A DNA stretch of 64,000 nucleotides from assembly GCA_020635015.1 (NCBI GenBank), contig JACKAP010000006.1, positions 186,001 through 250,000 of the forward strand, read 5' to 3'. Shown piece by piece: positions 1 through 8,875 of this stretch. Origin of the DNA: Calditrichia bacterium (GTDB taxonomy: Bacteria; Calditrichota; Calditrichia; RBG-13-44-9; J075). Both the position numbers and the translations under genes were made by a program. The notes beneath the pieces were generated by a model, which was given only the letters and a program-made list of their open reading frames with translations, had not been told where the DNA came from and ran no database searches. Numbering within the stretch: position 1 is the stretch's first letter; each line of letters starts with the position of its first letter.

Positions 1-1105
1 ATATGAAGACCGTGCCACCACCGGTAATGTGACCACCTACGACTTTACCGCGGAAGCCGGTCACCGTAACCTCGCCGGCACTGCGCGCAGCGTGTCGGCC
101 CGAATCGTGCCCTCCTTCTTTTACGGTCGCACCATCGAAAACGGCCGCCGCCGTTTGCTTAACCCCAAAAATGAGTATAGCTTTACCTATGTGGAGCCCT
201 GGGTGCTCAACACCCGCACCCCCGGCACCATCCGGGTGGCCTATTCCCAGGAACAGGAACCGGTGGCGATCATTCCGATCACGATCTTCTCCGTCTCCGG
301 CGATCTCAGTCATGTTTACAGCAACAGCTACTGGTCCTATACCGGGGGAATCTCCTATCAAAGCGTCGATATCAACCGCAATGCCGCCATCCCGCTCAAT
401 TCCAATATCCGCCTGATCTACCAGGGCAACGACGATATTTTGGCCCTGTCCTTCAACCCCAAAAAAGATAAGCGCGATAATGTTATTCTAACCCAGCGTG
501 GGTATGTAAGCGAGGTCCGCACCAAACTGGCCTACGCCAAAAGCCGGCCGACGGTGAACGGGATGATCGGCGAGCGGGTGGTGAGCACCTATTTTTTTAA
601 GACGATCCTACAGTGGAGCCGTTACCAGGGATTCCGCTATAAGCCCAGCTGGGTGCTGGCCACCCGGGTGCGGGCGGGGGCGATTTTCGAATTGGGCCGG
701 CCAGGGGCGATCCGTGAGTTTCCGACCACCGAGCGCTTTTACCTCGGAGGAGCATCCACCGTGCGGGGATATGCCGAGCAGATGATCGGGGAAGTCGACG
801 AACTGGTGACGGAAGACGGTGAGCGGATCGCTCTGCCGGTCGGGGGTAAATACCAGCTGCTGATGAACGCGGAACTGCGCCTGCCCCTGTTCTGGCTGTT
901 TTACGGCGAGATCTTCACCGATATCGGCAATATCTGGCAGCAGCGGAAAGACCTGGCGAATTTTTCCCTGAAGGCCGGCAGTGGGGCGGGGATCGCTTTC
1001 ATCACACCCTTCGGGCCGATCCGCTTCGATTACGGGCTGAAATGGTTCCCGGCAGCGGGGGAAAGCGCAGGCGATTTTCATATTGGAATATCGTTTGCAT
1101 TTTAA
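1..1105 (+). CDS. Omp85/BamA-TamA-type outer-membrane barrel protein, 5' end cut by the window
   Basis: The reading frame is open from base 2, so the GTG at 29 is internal and the gene starts before the window. The visible part is about 368 residues of beta-strand-rich sequence ending in the aromatic C-terminal strand GISFAF, the usual recognition signal for barrel insertion. The FYLGGASTVRGY segment near 740-775 matches the conserved VRGY/F motif of the Omp85 surface-antigen domain, and the closing GAGIAFITPFGPIRFDYG stretch is also typical. Family members insert or translocate proteins at the outer membrane. The POTRA region that would separate BamA, TamA and related proteins is not in view, so the subfamily stays open. 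Confidence 0.85.
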   Translation, partial: YEDRATTGNVTTYDFTAEAGHRNLAGTARSVSARIVPSFFYGRTIENGRRRLLNPKNEYSFTYVEPWVLNTRTPGTIRVAYSQEQEPVAIIPITIFSVSGDLSHVYSNSYWSYTGGISYQSVDINRNAAIPLNSNIRLIYQGNDDILALSFNPKKDKRDNVILTQRGYVSEVRTKLAYAKSRPTVNGMIGERVVSTYFFKTILQWSRYQGFRYKPSWVLATRVRAGAIFELGRPGAIREFPTTERFYLGGASTVRGYAEQMIGEVDELVTEDGERIALPVGGKYQLLMNAELRLPLFWLFYGEIFTDIGNIWQQRKDLANFSLKAGSGAGIAFITPFGPIRFDYGLKWFPAAGESAGDFHIGISFAF

Positions 1106-1177
1106 TATAATTGGTAGTTACCGCTTTTTGTGTTAAATTACGCGACGTACGTTTGTGAACCAAGAACAGGAGACATT

Positions 1178-1987
1178 ATGGGCAGTCAGCAAAAAGATAA
1201 CGGGGCAAAATATGCATTGATCCTGGGCAGCAGCAGCGGCTTCGGTGCCGCCGCCGGCATTCGTCTGGCCGGGGAAGGATATCATATATTCGGGGTACAC
1301 CTGGACCGCCGTGCCACCATGCCGTTGGTGGAAGAGACGATCGCGAAAATCAAAAGCGCCGGGGGAGAGGCTACTTTTTACAATGCCAATGCCGCCGATG
1401 ATGAAAAACGTAAAGAAATCGTTGCCGATATCCGCCAGCGCCTGCCCCAGGGGCAATATGTCAAGATATTGATGCACAGCCTGGCCTTTGGTACGCTGAA
1501 ACCATTTATCGACAGCAGCCCGGAAGATTCCCTTACCAAGGCCAACATTACCATGACGCTGGATGTGATGGCCCATTCGCTGATCTATTGGACCCAGGAA
1601 CTCTACTGGCAGAATTTGCTGGGGCACGGATCGCGTATTTTTGCCATGACCAGCCACGGCAGCACCAGCGTGGTGCCGCATTATGGTGCGGTCTCTGCCG
1701 CCAAAGCCGCCCTGGAAGCGCATATTCGCCAACTGGCAATGGAACTGGGCAAGGCAGGGGTGACCGCCAATGCGCTGAAAGCCGGGGTGACGGAAACACC
1801 GGCGCTGAAGAAAATCCCCGGCAACCAGCGGATGATCGACACCGCCCTCTACCGCAACCCGGGCAAACGATTGACCACGCCGGAAGATGTGGCGGATGCG
1901 ATTGTAGCCCTTTCCAGCATGAACGCGCAATGGATCAACGGCGACGTGATTGCGGTCGATAACGCCGAAAACGTGATGGACGGATAA
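1178..1987 (+). CDS. Short-chain dehydrogenase/reductase, enoyl-ACP-reductase-like
   Basis: I chose the ATG at 1178 (269 residues) because it follows CAGGAG and leaves the glycine-rich nucleotide motif GSSSGFG at residues 17-23, the normal place for a Rossmann SDR. The active-site Tyr169 and Lys176 are spaced Y-x6-K. That spacing is seen in the FabI/FabL enoyl-ACP reductases, not the Y-x3-K of classical SDRs, so reduction of an enoyl thioester in fatty acid synthesis is the likeliest role. The C-terminus (INGDVIAVDNAENVMDG) also resembles this group. Specific substrate is inferred only. A HAD gene follows after 10 bp and is probably co-transcribed. Confidence 0.8.
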   Translation: MGSQQKDNGAKYALILGSSSGFGAAAGIRLAGEGYHIFGVHLDRRATMPLVEETIAKIKSAGGEATFYNANAADDEKRKEIVADIRQRLPQGQYVKILMHSLAFGTLKPFIDSSPEDSLTKANITMTLDVMAHSLIYWTQELYWQNLLGHGSRIFAMTSHGSTSVVPHYGAVSAAKAALEAHIRQLAMELGKAGVTANALKAGVTETPALKKIPGNQRMIDTALYRNPGKRLTTPEDVADAIVALSSMNAQWINGDVIAVDNAENVMDG

Positions 1988-1997
1988 GCAATATTAA

Positions 1998-2585
1998 ATG
2001 ACCTTTTCCGGAAATCACCATAAGAAAACAGTACTTATCGATGTTGACGGCGTTTTGCGAGATTTCATCGGGTCGCTCTCGGCGGTGTACCGCCGGGAGT
2101 ATCCCGGGCATGTTATCAAACCCGTAGACTCACGCAAGTTAGAAGATTTTTACCCGATCGGCCGCGGTATTTATGAGTTTATGGACAATACCTTTGCCCG
2201 GGAGATCCTGGAAGATGCCCCGGTGTTTCCCGGCGCCGTTGAGGTGCTGCATCGCTGGGAAGATACCTTTGATATTGTTATTGCGACTGCCCAGCCGCCG
2301 GAAGGGCGCTATCCAACCCTGAGCTGGCTGGGGAAGCATCGTGTGCCCGCCAATTGTATTCATTTCACTTACCACAAACATCTTCTCGAAGGCTTCGCGC
2401 TTCTGGACGACTTCACCGATAATCTGGAAAATTTCGCTGCTTCCGGCCGCCTGGCGGTCTGCTTCGACCAGCCCTGGAATCGCCGCTGGAAAGGACCGCG
2501 GGTCAACACCGTCGAGGAATTCTTTCAGGTGGTAATGGATCATATTCGGGAAACAGAAATCGATGGTAATATTTTGCTGGCCTAG
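1998..2585 (+). CDS. HAD-superfamily phosphatase, 5'-nucleotidase-like
   Basis: A 195-residue protein with the HAD catalytic motif DVDGV (Asp15 nucleophile, Asp17 acid/base), a motif II threonine in IATAQPP, and an acidic motif LLDDFTDN that would hold magnesium. The small helical cap after motif I and the overall length fit the 5'(3')-deoxyribonucleotidase/NT5C-like branch, which dephosphorylates nucleoside monophosphates. Assignment below superfamily is inference. It follows the SDR gene by 10 bp with no obvious terminator between them, and a heptamer repeat array begins about 50 bp after its stop. Confidence 0.7.
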   Translation: MTFSGNHHKKTVLIDVDGVLRDFIGSLSAVYRREYPGHVIKPVDSRKLEDFYPIGRGIYEFMDNTFAREILEDAPVFPGAVEVLHRWEDTFDIVIATAQPPEGRYPTLSWLGKHRVPANCIHFTYHKHLLEGFALLDDFTDNLENFAASGRLAVCFDQPWNRRWKGPRVNTVEEFFQVVMDHIRETEIDGNILLA

Positions 2586-2634
2586 GGAAGGTTAATTTAA
2601 CCAATCCCAAGCGATTGGGCATTGGCACATTGGC

Positions 2635-2716
2635 TTTTGGTTGTTGGTTATTGGCAAAGACCAAAGGCCAAAAACCAAAGACCAATAACCAAGGACCAAA
2701 AACCAAAAACCAATAA
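2635..2716. repeat. Intergenic heptamer array with inverted partner
   Basis: The right part is about eight 7-base units of the form CCAAnnA (CCAAAGG, CCAAAAA, CCAATAA and so on). The left part is the complementary series TTGGTTG, TTGGTTA, TTGGCAA. Bases 2635-2654 pair with 2682-2701 with two mismatches, so the transcript could fold into a long hairpin just before the FKBP gene. The same heptamer family recurs at 12307-12404 and 31197-31261. Confidence 0.85.
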
Positions 2717-2737
2717 CGTTCAAAAAAGGAGCAACAC

Positions 2738-3169
2738 ATGACTCAGCCTAAAAACGGCGACACCGTAAAAGTGCATTACACCGGCAAACTGGAAGACGGC
2801 ACCGTCTTCGACTCTTCCCGCGAACGGGACCAGCCTCTGGAGTTTACCCTCGGGCAGGGAATGGTCATCCCCGGTTTCGAGAAAGCGGTGGCCGGCATGG
2901 CCGTCGGTGATCAGAAAGAGGTGACTCTGGAAGTGGATGAGGCCTATGGCCCTCATAATGAATCGCTGGTCGTAGAAGTATCGAAAGACAATCTCCCACC
3001 GGATATCCAGCCGGAACTCGGCGCAATGCTGCGGGTGCAGACCCCGGACGGCCAGGTGCTGGGCGTGCGCATCGTCGAGATCAACGACGACAGTATCAAG
3101 ATCGACGGCAATCACGCTCTGGCGGGGGAGAAGCTGATCTTTGAGCTGGAGCTGGTAGAGATTTCCTAA
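2738..3169 (+). CDS. FKBP-type peptidyl-prolyl cis-trans isomerase, SlyD-like
   Basis: A 143-residue protein starting after GGAG. The FKBP core is clear: VKVHYTGKLEDGTVFDSS at residues 10-27 and the VIPGFEKAVAGMAVGD segment around 43-58. Residues about 66-120 form the insert-in-flap domain that marks the SlyD/SlpA branch, which combines proline isomerisation with holdase chaperone activity. It lacks the histidine-rich metal-binding tail of E. coli SlyD, ending instead at LVEIS. No signal peptide is visible, so a cytoplasmic location is expected. Confidence 0.9.
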   Translation: MTQPKNGDTVKVHYTGKLEDGTVFDSSRERDQPLEFTLGQGMVIPGFEKAVAGMAVGDQKEVTLEVDEAYGPHNESLVVEVSKDNLPPDIQPELGAMLRVQTPDGQVLGVRIVEINDDSIKIDGNHALAGEKLIFELELVEIS

Positions 3170-3184
3170 GGTGGTATTTGCAGA

Positions 3185-3212
3185 GGGCAAAGGGCAAAGG
3201 GCAAAGGGCAAA
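3185..3212. repeat. Heptamer tandem repeat GGGCAAA x4
   Basis: Four perfect copies of GGGCAAA lie 15 bp after the FKBP stop codon. It is another member of the 7-base intergenic repeat class of this window, with a different unit sequence. Confidence 0.85.
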
Positions 3213-3311
3213 GATAAGATTTCTGTTCTTGTGCCTGAATGCAAGACCAATGTACATTTCGGACCCTCCGCCCTCCGCCCACATCGAATACAAGAAAATC
3301 TTTAAAAAACA

Positions 3312-3340
3312 TTGAACCGTTATGCGCACTTCATTAATTT
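3312..3340 (+). promoter_or_regulatory. Candidate sigma-70-type promoter of mdh
   Basis: TTGAAC and TAATTT are separated by 17 bp, placing a start site near 3347. The ribosome-binding sequence GAAGGAGG and the mdh ATG follow at 3365-3378. The match is good but unsupported by any experiment. Confidence 0.4.
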
Positions 3341-3377
3341 GAGAAAAAAATAAACAAATTAACTGAAGGAGGTCGCT

Positions 3378-4304
3378 ATGAAGATTACGGTTGTGGGCGC
3401 CGGTAATGTCGGCGCAACATTGGCCCAGCGAATTGCGGATATGGAGCTGGCGAACGAGTGTGTGCTGATTGATATCCTGGAAGGGATTCCTCAGGGCAAG
3501 GCGCTAGACATGTGGGAGTCGATGCCCTGCCGCGGCAGCGACTGCCGGATCACCGGTACCAATGATTACAAGGATACGGCCAATTCGGATATCGTTGTGA
3601 TCACCGCCGGGCTGGCGCGCAAGCCGGGGATGTCCCGCGATGACCTGCTGAACAAGAATGTGGAGATCGTGAAGAGCGTGACCGCCCAGGTCGCCAAGCA
3701 TTCTCCCAACAGCATATTGGTGATCGTCTCCAATCCCCTGGACGCCATGGTCTATACCGCCTTTAAAATTTCCGGATTTCCTCCGCATCGGGTTTTCGGG
3801 ATGGCCGGAGTGCTGGACACTGCTCGCTACCGCTCCTTTGTGGCGCTGGAACTGGGCGTCTCCACCAAGGATATTCAGGCATTGGTGCTGGGCGGCCACG
3901 GTGACACCATGGTGCCGCTGCCGCGTTATACCATGGTCGGCGGCATTCCTTTGCCCGAGTTGCTTAGTAACGAACGGATCGAAGCGATCGTTGAGCGCAC
4001 CCGCAAAGGTGGCGGTGAGATCGTCAATCTGCTGAAAACCGGCAGTGCCTTTTACGCTACCTCTTCCGCTGTCATCGAGATGGTGGAGTCGATCGTAAAA
4101 GACAAAAAGCGTATCCTTCCCTGCGCCGCTTATCTGCAGGGCGAATACGGCTATAAGGACATATTTATGGGTGTGCCGATCAAGATCGGACGGAAAGGCG
4201 TGGAAAAGGTCTTCGAACTGAAGCTCAATGCCGCCGAAAAAGCCGCGCTGGAAAATTCTGCCAATGCGGTCAAGTCGTTGATAAAAGACGTCAAGCTGTC
4301 GTAA
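3378..4304 (+). CDS. mdh: Malate dehydrogenase, LDH-like type
   Basis: A 308-residue NAD-dependent dehydrogenase interconverting malate and oxaloacetate in the citric acid cycle. The nucleotide-binding GAGNVG motif is at residues 7-12. The substrate loop reads ARKPGMSRDDL, where the Arg at the specificity position selects malate; lactate dehydrogenases have Gln there. The proton-relay His174 lies in GGHGDTM. Length and start are normal, with GAAGGAGG ahead of the ATG. It appears to be a single-gene unit, with its own promoter-like site upstream and a hairpin at 4314-4345 downstream. Confidence 0.95.
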   Translation: MKITVVGAGNVGATLAQRIADMELANECVLIDILEGIPQGKALDMWESMPCRGSDCRITGTNDYKDTANSDIVVITAGLARKPGMSRDDLLNKNVEIVKSVTAQVAKHSPNSILVIVSNPLDAMVYTAFKISGFPPHRVFGMAGVLDTARYRSFVALELGVSTKDIQALVLGGHGDTMVPLPRYTMVGGIPLPELLSNERIEAIVERTRKGGGEIVNLLKTGSAFYATSSAVIEMVESIVKDKKRILPCAAYLQGEYGYKDIFMGVPIKIGRKGVEKVFELKLNAAEKAALENSANAVKSLIKDVKLS

Positions 4305-4313
4305 TTTGATTAA

Positions 4314-4345
4314 CCGTAGGGGCGAGTTACGGCTTGCCCCTACGG
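4314..4345 (+). terminator. Hairpin after mdh
   Basis: Arms CCGTAGGGGC and GCCCCTACGG (10 bp, perfect) are separated by a 12-base loop, and only a weak T-rich stretch follows. Its position 10 bp after the mdh stop fits a terminator. Confidence 0.5.
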
Positions 4346-4534
4346 GTTTATAGGTCGGATCCCCTCCTCAGAAACAATTAAAACCAAAATGCTGTATCAG
4401 CCGTCGAAACGTCGCTGAAACCACTCGAATACCGAAAAATTTTCGTATTGCCTTCATGCCATTTAATCACTAAGTTCGCACTGTTTTATCATAAAAAATG
4501 TAATTTTGACGCCATTATACCCCGGAGGTGGCCC

Positions 4535-5791
4535 ATGAGCGCACAGGTGCTTTCCGATGCCGACATCAAACTGAACACAGCCGATTATATTGCCCTGGAA
4601 GATAAATACGGGGCGCATAATTATCACCCGCTGGGAGTGGTCATCGCCCGGGGCCAAGGGCAGTGGGTCTGGGATGTCGAGGGGAAAAAATATATGGATT
4701 TTCTCTCGGCCTATTCGGCGGTCAACCAGGGGCACTGCCATCCGAAGATTATCCAGGCGTTGGTCGAACAGGCGCAGACCCTGACCCTGACCTCCCGGGC
4801 GTTCTATAACAGCGTGCTGGGAGCGTATGAAAAATATGTGACCGAATATTTCGGATATGACAAAGTATTGCCGATGAACACCGGCGTGGAAGGCGGTGAG
4901 ACCGCTCTCAAATTAGCCCGCAAGTGGGCATATCTTAAAAAAGGAGTGCCGGAGAACAAGGCCAAGATCATCTTCGCCGAAGGTAATTTCCATGGCCGCA
5001 CCCTGGCGATCATCTCCGCCTCGACCGATCCGGATTGCCGCAGCGGATTTGGTCCCTTCATGCCGGGTTATGAAATCATACCCTACAATAATATTGCCGC
5101 TTTGGAGAAAGCCCTGCAAGATCCGCATGTTGCCGCTTTCATGGTCGAGCCGATCCAGGGTGAAGCCGGGGTGATGGTGCCGGATGCCGGCTACCTGACC
5201 CGGGTGGCGGAACTGTGTAAAGCGCACAATGTGCTGCTGATCTGCGACGAGGTGCAGACCGGCCTGGCCCGTACCGGCAAGCTGCTGGCTGCGGATCATG
5301 AAAATGTGCGAGCGGATATCGTCATTCTGGGGAAGGCGCTCTCCGGGGGAGTACTGCCGGTATCGGCAGTGCTGGCGGATGACGAGATCATGCTCTGTAT
5401 CAAGCCCGGGGAACATGGCTCCACCTTTGGGGGCAATCCCCTGGCCTGCCGGGTGGCGATGGCGGCGCTGGAAGTAATCAAGGAAGAAAAACTGGCGGAG
5501 AATTCCGAGCGTCTCGGCCGGCTCTTCCGGGCAGAGATGGAGAAGATTGCCGCGCGGGTGGATCTGGTGACTAAAGTGCGCGGCAAAGGCCTGCTCAACG
5601 CGATCGTAATCAAGCCGACTGCCAGCGGGAAGACCGCCTGGGACGTGTGTGTGGCGTTGAAGGAAAACGGACTGCTGGCCAAGCCGACCCATGGCGACAT
5701 CATCCGCTTTGCCCCGCCGCTGATGATCACTGAGGAGGATGTTCATTGGGCATTGGAACGGATCGAGCAGGTGCTGGTGACTATCGAGTAG
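4535..5791 (+). CDS. rocD: Ornithine--oxo-acid aminotransferase
   Basis: The ATG at 4535 sits behind CCGGAGG and gives 418 residues, about normal for the family. It belongs to class III PLP-dependent aminotransferases, which move the delta-amino group of ornithine to 2-oxoglutarate, making glutamate semialdehyde for proline/glutamate interconversion. Visible hallmarks are the N-terminal YGAHNYHPLGVV segment typical of ornithine aminotransferase, NTGVEGGETALKLARKW, the aspartate of ICDEVQTGLARTG that contacts the PLP ring nitrogen, and the Schiff-base Lys267 in LGKALSGG. No arginine or proline catabolic genes are adjacent, so the direction of use is not shown by context. Confidence 0.93.
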   Translation: MSAQVLSDADIKLNTADYIALEDKYGAHNYHPLGVVIARGQGQWVWDVEGKKYMDFLSAYSAVNQGHCHPKIIQALVEQAQTLTLTSRAFYNSVLGAYEKYVTEYFGYDKVLPMNTGVEGGETALKLARKWAYLKKGVPENKAKIIFAEGNFHGRTLAIISASTDPDCRSGFGPFMPGYEIIPYNNIAALEKALQDPHVAAFMVEPIQGEAGVMVPDAGYLTRVAELCKAHNVLLICDEVQTGLARTGKLLAADHENVRADIVILGKALSGGVLPVSAVLADDEIMLCIKPGEHGSTFGGNPLACRVAMAALEVIKEEKLAENSERLGRLFRAEMEKIAARVDLVTKVRGKGLLNAIVIKPTASGKTAWDVCVALKENGLLAKPTHGDIIRFAPPLMITEEDVHWALERIEQVLVTIE

Positions 5792-5810
5792 ATTATATGT
5801 GCGATTATTT

Positions 5811-5836
5811 GCCACAGAGACACAGAGCGCACAGAG
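5811..5836. repeat. Solo copy of the CCACAGAG repeat
   Basis: GCCACAGAGACACAGAGCGC and the following ACAGAG match, with two or three differences, the left arm of the long inverted repeat at 46976-47050. Here no inverted partner is present. Confidence 0.6.
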
Positions 5837-5922
5837 ATTTTTCTGATTTGGTTCGAGTAAAAAAGGCAAAAAGCGATTATTGTCAGTTCTCTGTTACGCT
5901 GTGGCGATAAAGAGGAGTGTAG

Positions 5923-6864
5923 ATGAGAATATTGATATCCGATAAATTATCCCCCAAATGCGCCGAGATTCTGCGCTCGGCCGGGCATGAGGTGGATGAA
6001 AAAACCGGCCTTTCTCCGGAAACGCTGAAAGGCATCATTGGCAAATACCACGGGCTGATCGTGCGCAGCGCCACCAAAGTGACGGCCGATCTGCTGGCGG
6101 CGGCGGACAAACTGAAGGTGATCGGCCGGGCGGGAACCGGGGTGGATAATGTCGACCTGGCTGCCGCCGGTGCCCGCAATATCGTGGTGATGAATACCCC
6201 CGGCGGGAACAGCAATGCGGTGGCCGAGCTGGCCCTGTGCCAGATGCTGGCCTTAGGTCGCGATCTGTATCGCGCCGTTCACTCTCTGAAGGAAAAGCGT
6301 TGGGAAAAAAAGCATTTCGAAGGCAGCGAAATTACTGGTAAAACGCTGGGAATCCTGGGATATGGGCGGGTCAGCCGCCTGCTGGCCGGAAAATGCCGCG
6401 CCCTCGGTATGACGGTGCTGTGCTACGATCCGAAAATCGCCAAAACCTTGTGCGACAGCGACGGGCTGGAAATTACTGATTCTTTAGAAATGGTGCTGGG
6501 CAAATCCGATTATCTTTCGGTACATCTGTCGAAGCGGAAAGATACGGTGAATTTTTTGGCACGCCCCCAGTTTGAGCAAATGAAGCGGGGCGCGTTTCTG
6601 GTCAATCTCTCCCGTGGAGGGATTGTCAGCGAAGCGGATCTGCTCTGGGCCCTGGAAGCGGGGATTATTGCCGGCGCAGCGCTGGATGTGTTCGTTAAAG
6701 AGCCACCGGAAGATTTTTCGCTGATCGAACATCCGCAAATCATTTGCACTCCCCATATCGGGGCCGCGTCGGCTGAATCTCAGGAGAACGTGGCGGTGCT
6801 GATCGCCGAGCAATTTGTGGATATGTTCGCCGGGCGGGGCATCCATAATCAGGTGAATGGATAA
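5923..6864 (+). CDS. D-3-phosphoglycerate dehydrogenase-like 2-hydroxyacid dehydrogenase, short form
   Basis: A 313-residue NAD-dependent dehydrogenase of the D-2-hydroxyacid family. NTPGGNSNAVAELAL, the Rossmann motif GILGYGRVSR, the Arg in LSRGGIVSE and the catalytic His in TPHIGAASAES are all visible. Sequence style is closest to SerA, the first enzyme of serine synthesis, but the C-terminal ACT regulatory domain of long SerA is absent, so serine feedback control is not expected. Another D-hydroxyacid substrate cannot be excluded. GAGGAG precedes the ATG. A 32-codon frame overlaps its stop codon. Confidence 0.85.
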   Translation: MRILISDKLSPKCAEILRSAGHEVDEKTGLSPETLKGIIGKYHGLIVRSATKVTADLLAAADKLKVIGRAGTGVDNVDLAAAGARNIVVMNTPGGNSNAVAELALCQMLALGRDLYRAVHSLKEKRWEKKHFEGSEITGKTLGILGYGRVSRLLAGKCRALGMTVLCYDPKIAKTLCDSDGLEITDSLEMVLGKSDYLSVHLSKRKDTVNFLARPQFEQMKRGAFLVNLSRGGIVSEADLLWALEAGIIAGAALDVFVKEPPEDFSLIEHPQIICTPHIGAASAESQENVAVLIAEQFVDMFAGRGIHNQVNG

Positions 6865-6955
6865 AGTAAACCGAAGCGCGCTTTCCGGCGTAAAAGTACT
6901 GATCGGCATCGACGCCGCGGAGAGGATGGCGAGATGTGAAGGGGTTGATGGGTGA
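6857..6955 (+). other. Short overlapping reading frame of unknown status
   Basis: A frame of 32 codons starts at an ATG overlapping the stop of the SerA-like gene and runs into the octamer repeat. Its product begins MDKVNRSALSGVKVLIGIDA, which looks protein-like for about 20 residues. It could be the remnant of a downstream gene truncated by repeat DNA, or chance. Confidence 0.2.
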
Positions 6956-7198
6956 ATGGGTGGATGCGCGAAGGGTAGGGTCGCGACCCTACCCTACAAC
7001 GGCCGTTTTTCCCCATCCGCCCATAAACCCATTCACAAAAAAGGCTGAAGTATTTCCGCTTGTCTTTGCCGGTGAAAACGTTTAAAATTGGCGGTAAACT
7101 ATAAATTTAAATGGTGTGTGAGTTAATGGAAAAATTAGATTACGGGGATTGCTCGCAACGTCCGTTTTTCCCCATCCACCCATTAACCCATCAACAAA
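6941..7198. repeat. Octamer-type repeats filling the serA-pdxS spacer
   Basis: The 350-bp gap holds GATGGGTG/AATGGGTG units at 6946-6965 and two direct copies, at about 7003-7038 and 7159-7195, of a block with consensus TTTTTCCCCATCC followed by RCCCAT and ACCCAT units. The blocks are complementary to the 6946-6965 units. A perfect palindrome of 22 bp sits between them at 6973-6994 with core AGGGTCGCGACCCT, shared with 46440-46467. The remainder (7040-7158) is AT-rich and may hold the pdxS promoter, but I could not assign one. Confidence 0.75.
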
Positions 7199-7214
7199 AA
7201 TAAGGAGAATATAC

Positions 7215-8099
7215 ATGCTTACGGATAAGGATTATACTACGAAAGTCGGCCTGGCCCGGATGCTGGAGGGCGGGGTGATAATGGATGTCACCAATGCCGA
7301 ACAGGCCAAAATTGCCGAGGATGCCGGTGCCGTGGCGGTGATGGCGCTGGAGCGAATCCCGGCGGATATCCGCTCTCAGGGCGGGGTGGCGCGGATGAGT
7401 AATCCCCTGCTGATCCGGGGAATCCAGGAAGCCGTATCCATCCCGGTGATGGCGAAATGTCGTATCGGCCACTTTGCCGAGGCGCAGGTGCTGGAATCGC
7501 TGGGCGTCGATTTTATCGATGAAAGCGAAGTACTGACACCGGCAGATGAAACGTATCATATCGATAAACTGAAATTCAAGATCCCCTTTGTCTGCGGCTG
7601 CCGGGAGATCGGCGAAGCCCTGCGCCGCATCTCCGAGGGCGCGGCGATGCTGCGCACCAAGGGCGAAGCCGGCAGCGGCAACATCGTCGAGGCGGTGCGG
7701 CACATGCGCAAGGTGCAGCAGGAGATTAAAAAGATCACCACCCTGGGCGATGAAGAGTTGGTCACCTACGCCAAGAACATCGGCGCCCCGGTGGAACTGG
7801 TGCGTTACGTTAAGGAAAACGGAAAGCTCCCGGTGCCTAATTTTGCCGCTGGCGGTATTGCCACTCCGGCCGATGCTTCGCTGATGATGCAACTGGGCGC
7901 GGAAGCAGTGTTTGTGGGCAGCGGCATCTTCAAGTCTGAGGATCCGGCAGAGCGGGCCCGGGCGATCGTGCTGGCCACCACCCATTACCTGGACTTCGAC
8001 ATCGTGGCCAAAGCCTCGGAAGGTCTGAAGGATGCCATGAAAGGGTTGGAAATTTCCGAAATCCCGGAAGATCAACTGCTGCAAAAACGCGGATGGTAA
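7215..8099 (+). CDS. pdxS: Pyridoxal 5'-phosphate synthase, lyase subunit
   Basis: I start at the ATG at 7215, which follows AAGGAG and gives 294 residues, the family length. PdxS builds pyridoxal 5'-phosphate from ribose 5-phosphate, glyceraldehyde 3-phosphate and ammonia supplied by PdxT. The TIM-barrel sequence is highly conserved: the DVTNAEQAKIAEDAGAVAVM start, the catalytic lysine region PVMAKCRIGHF, the second lysine in MLRTKGEAGSGNIVEAVRH, and FAAGGIATPADASLMMQLG with the phosphate-binding glycines. PdxT follows 49 bp later, so the twelve-plus-twelve subunit complex is encoded together. Confidence 0.97.
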   Translation: MLTDKDYTTKVGLARMLEGGVIMDVTNAEQAKIAEDAGAVAVMALERIPADIRSQGGVARMSNPLLIRGIQEAVSIPVMAKCRIGHFAEAQVLESLGVDFIDESEVLTPADETYHIDKLKFKIPFVCGCREIGEALRRISEGAAMLRTKGEAGSGNIVEAVRHMRKVQQEIKKITTLGDEELVTYAKNIGAPVELVRYVKENGKLPVPNFAAGGIATPADASLMMQLGAEAVFVGSGIFKSEDPAERARAIVLATTHYLDFDIVAKASEGLKDAMKGLEISEIPEDQLLQKRGW

Positions 8100-8148
8100 C
8101 GGCAGTAGGAGCATTTGCGATAAACTCTAAAAAAGGGATCCGGAAGAT

Positions 8149-8724
8149 ATGAAAATCGGCGTGCTGGCGTTGCAGGGCGATTTCCAACGCCATCTGACCC
8201 GCCTGGGCGAGATCGGGGTCAAAGGAATAGCGGTGCGCAAGCCGGAAGCATTGAAAGACTGCCAGGGGTTGATTATCCCGGGAGGGGAGTCGACCACTCT
8301 GGTGAAATTGATGAAAAATATCGGGCTGTTCGAAGCCATCCCGGAATTTAACCGCCGCTGGCCGGTCTTCGGCACCTGCGCCGGGGCGATCCTGGTGAGC
8401 CGCGAGGTGAACAATCATCCGGTAGAGCCGCTGGGCCTGATGGACATCGCGGTACAGCGCAACGCCTACGGCCGGCAGATCGATTCGTTCGTGGAAGACG
8501 TCACGGTGAACCTTGCCGGCGCACCGCAGCGGATCGAGGCGGTATTTATCCGGGCGCCGCGCATTACCCGGATAGGGGAGGGGGTGGAGGTGCTCTCCCG
8601 CCGTAATGGCGACCTGATCTTCGTGGAAAGCGAGCGGGTGCTGGCAGCCACCTTCCATCCGGAACTGACCGCCAACCCGCTGGTGCATCAATATTTTGTG
8701 GCGAAGGTGCGGAAGACGCTTTGA
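8149..8724 (+). CDS. pdxT: Pyridoxal 5'-phosphate synthase, glutaminase subunit
   Basis: A 191-residue class I glutamine amidotransferase that hydrolyses glutamine and channels ammonia to PdxS. The LALQGDFQRH start and IIPGGEST loop are family hallmarks. The catalytic triad is complete: Cys77 in FGTCAG, His170 and Glu172 in TFHPEL. It follows pdxS at a short distance, so both are probably one transcript. The deoxyxylulose-dependent PLP route is not needed when this pair is present. Confidence 0.96.
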   Translation: MKIGVLALQGDFQRHLTRLGEIGVKGIAVRKPEALKDCQGLIIPGGESTTLVKLMKNIGLFEAIPEFNRRWPVFGTCAGAILVSREVNNHPVEPLGLMDIAVQRNAYGRQIDSFVEDVTVNLAGAPQRIEAVFIRAPRITRIGEGVEVLSRRNGDLIFVESERVLAATFHPELTANPLVHQYFVAKVRKTL

Positions 8725-8875
8725 GTAGGCAGCAAGGTGGGTACAAACCCGGGGCGGTACCCCGGGATGCATGTAAAATGTATTGCACCTTCGGTGCAAA
8801 AAAAAGCAGTAACATGAAATTTATTTTGATTTTAATACGTGCCGTTCAGGTGCCAGATGGTCACCGGCGCTCTCA

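Noticed and set aside
8783..8799. TTGCACC/GGTGCAA hairpin as a terminator of pdxT
   Set aside because: On the plus strand it is followed by As, not Ts, and on the minus strand the Ts come before the stem.
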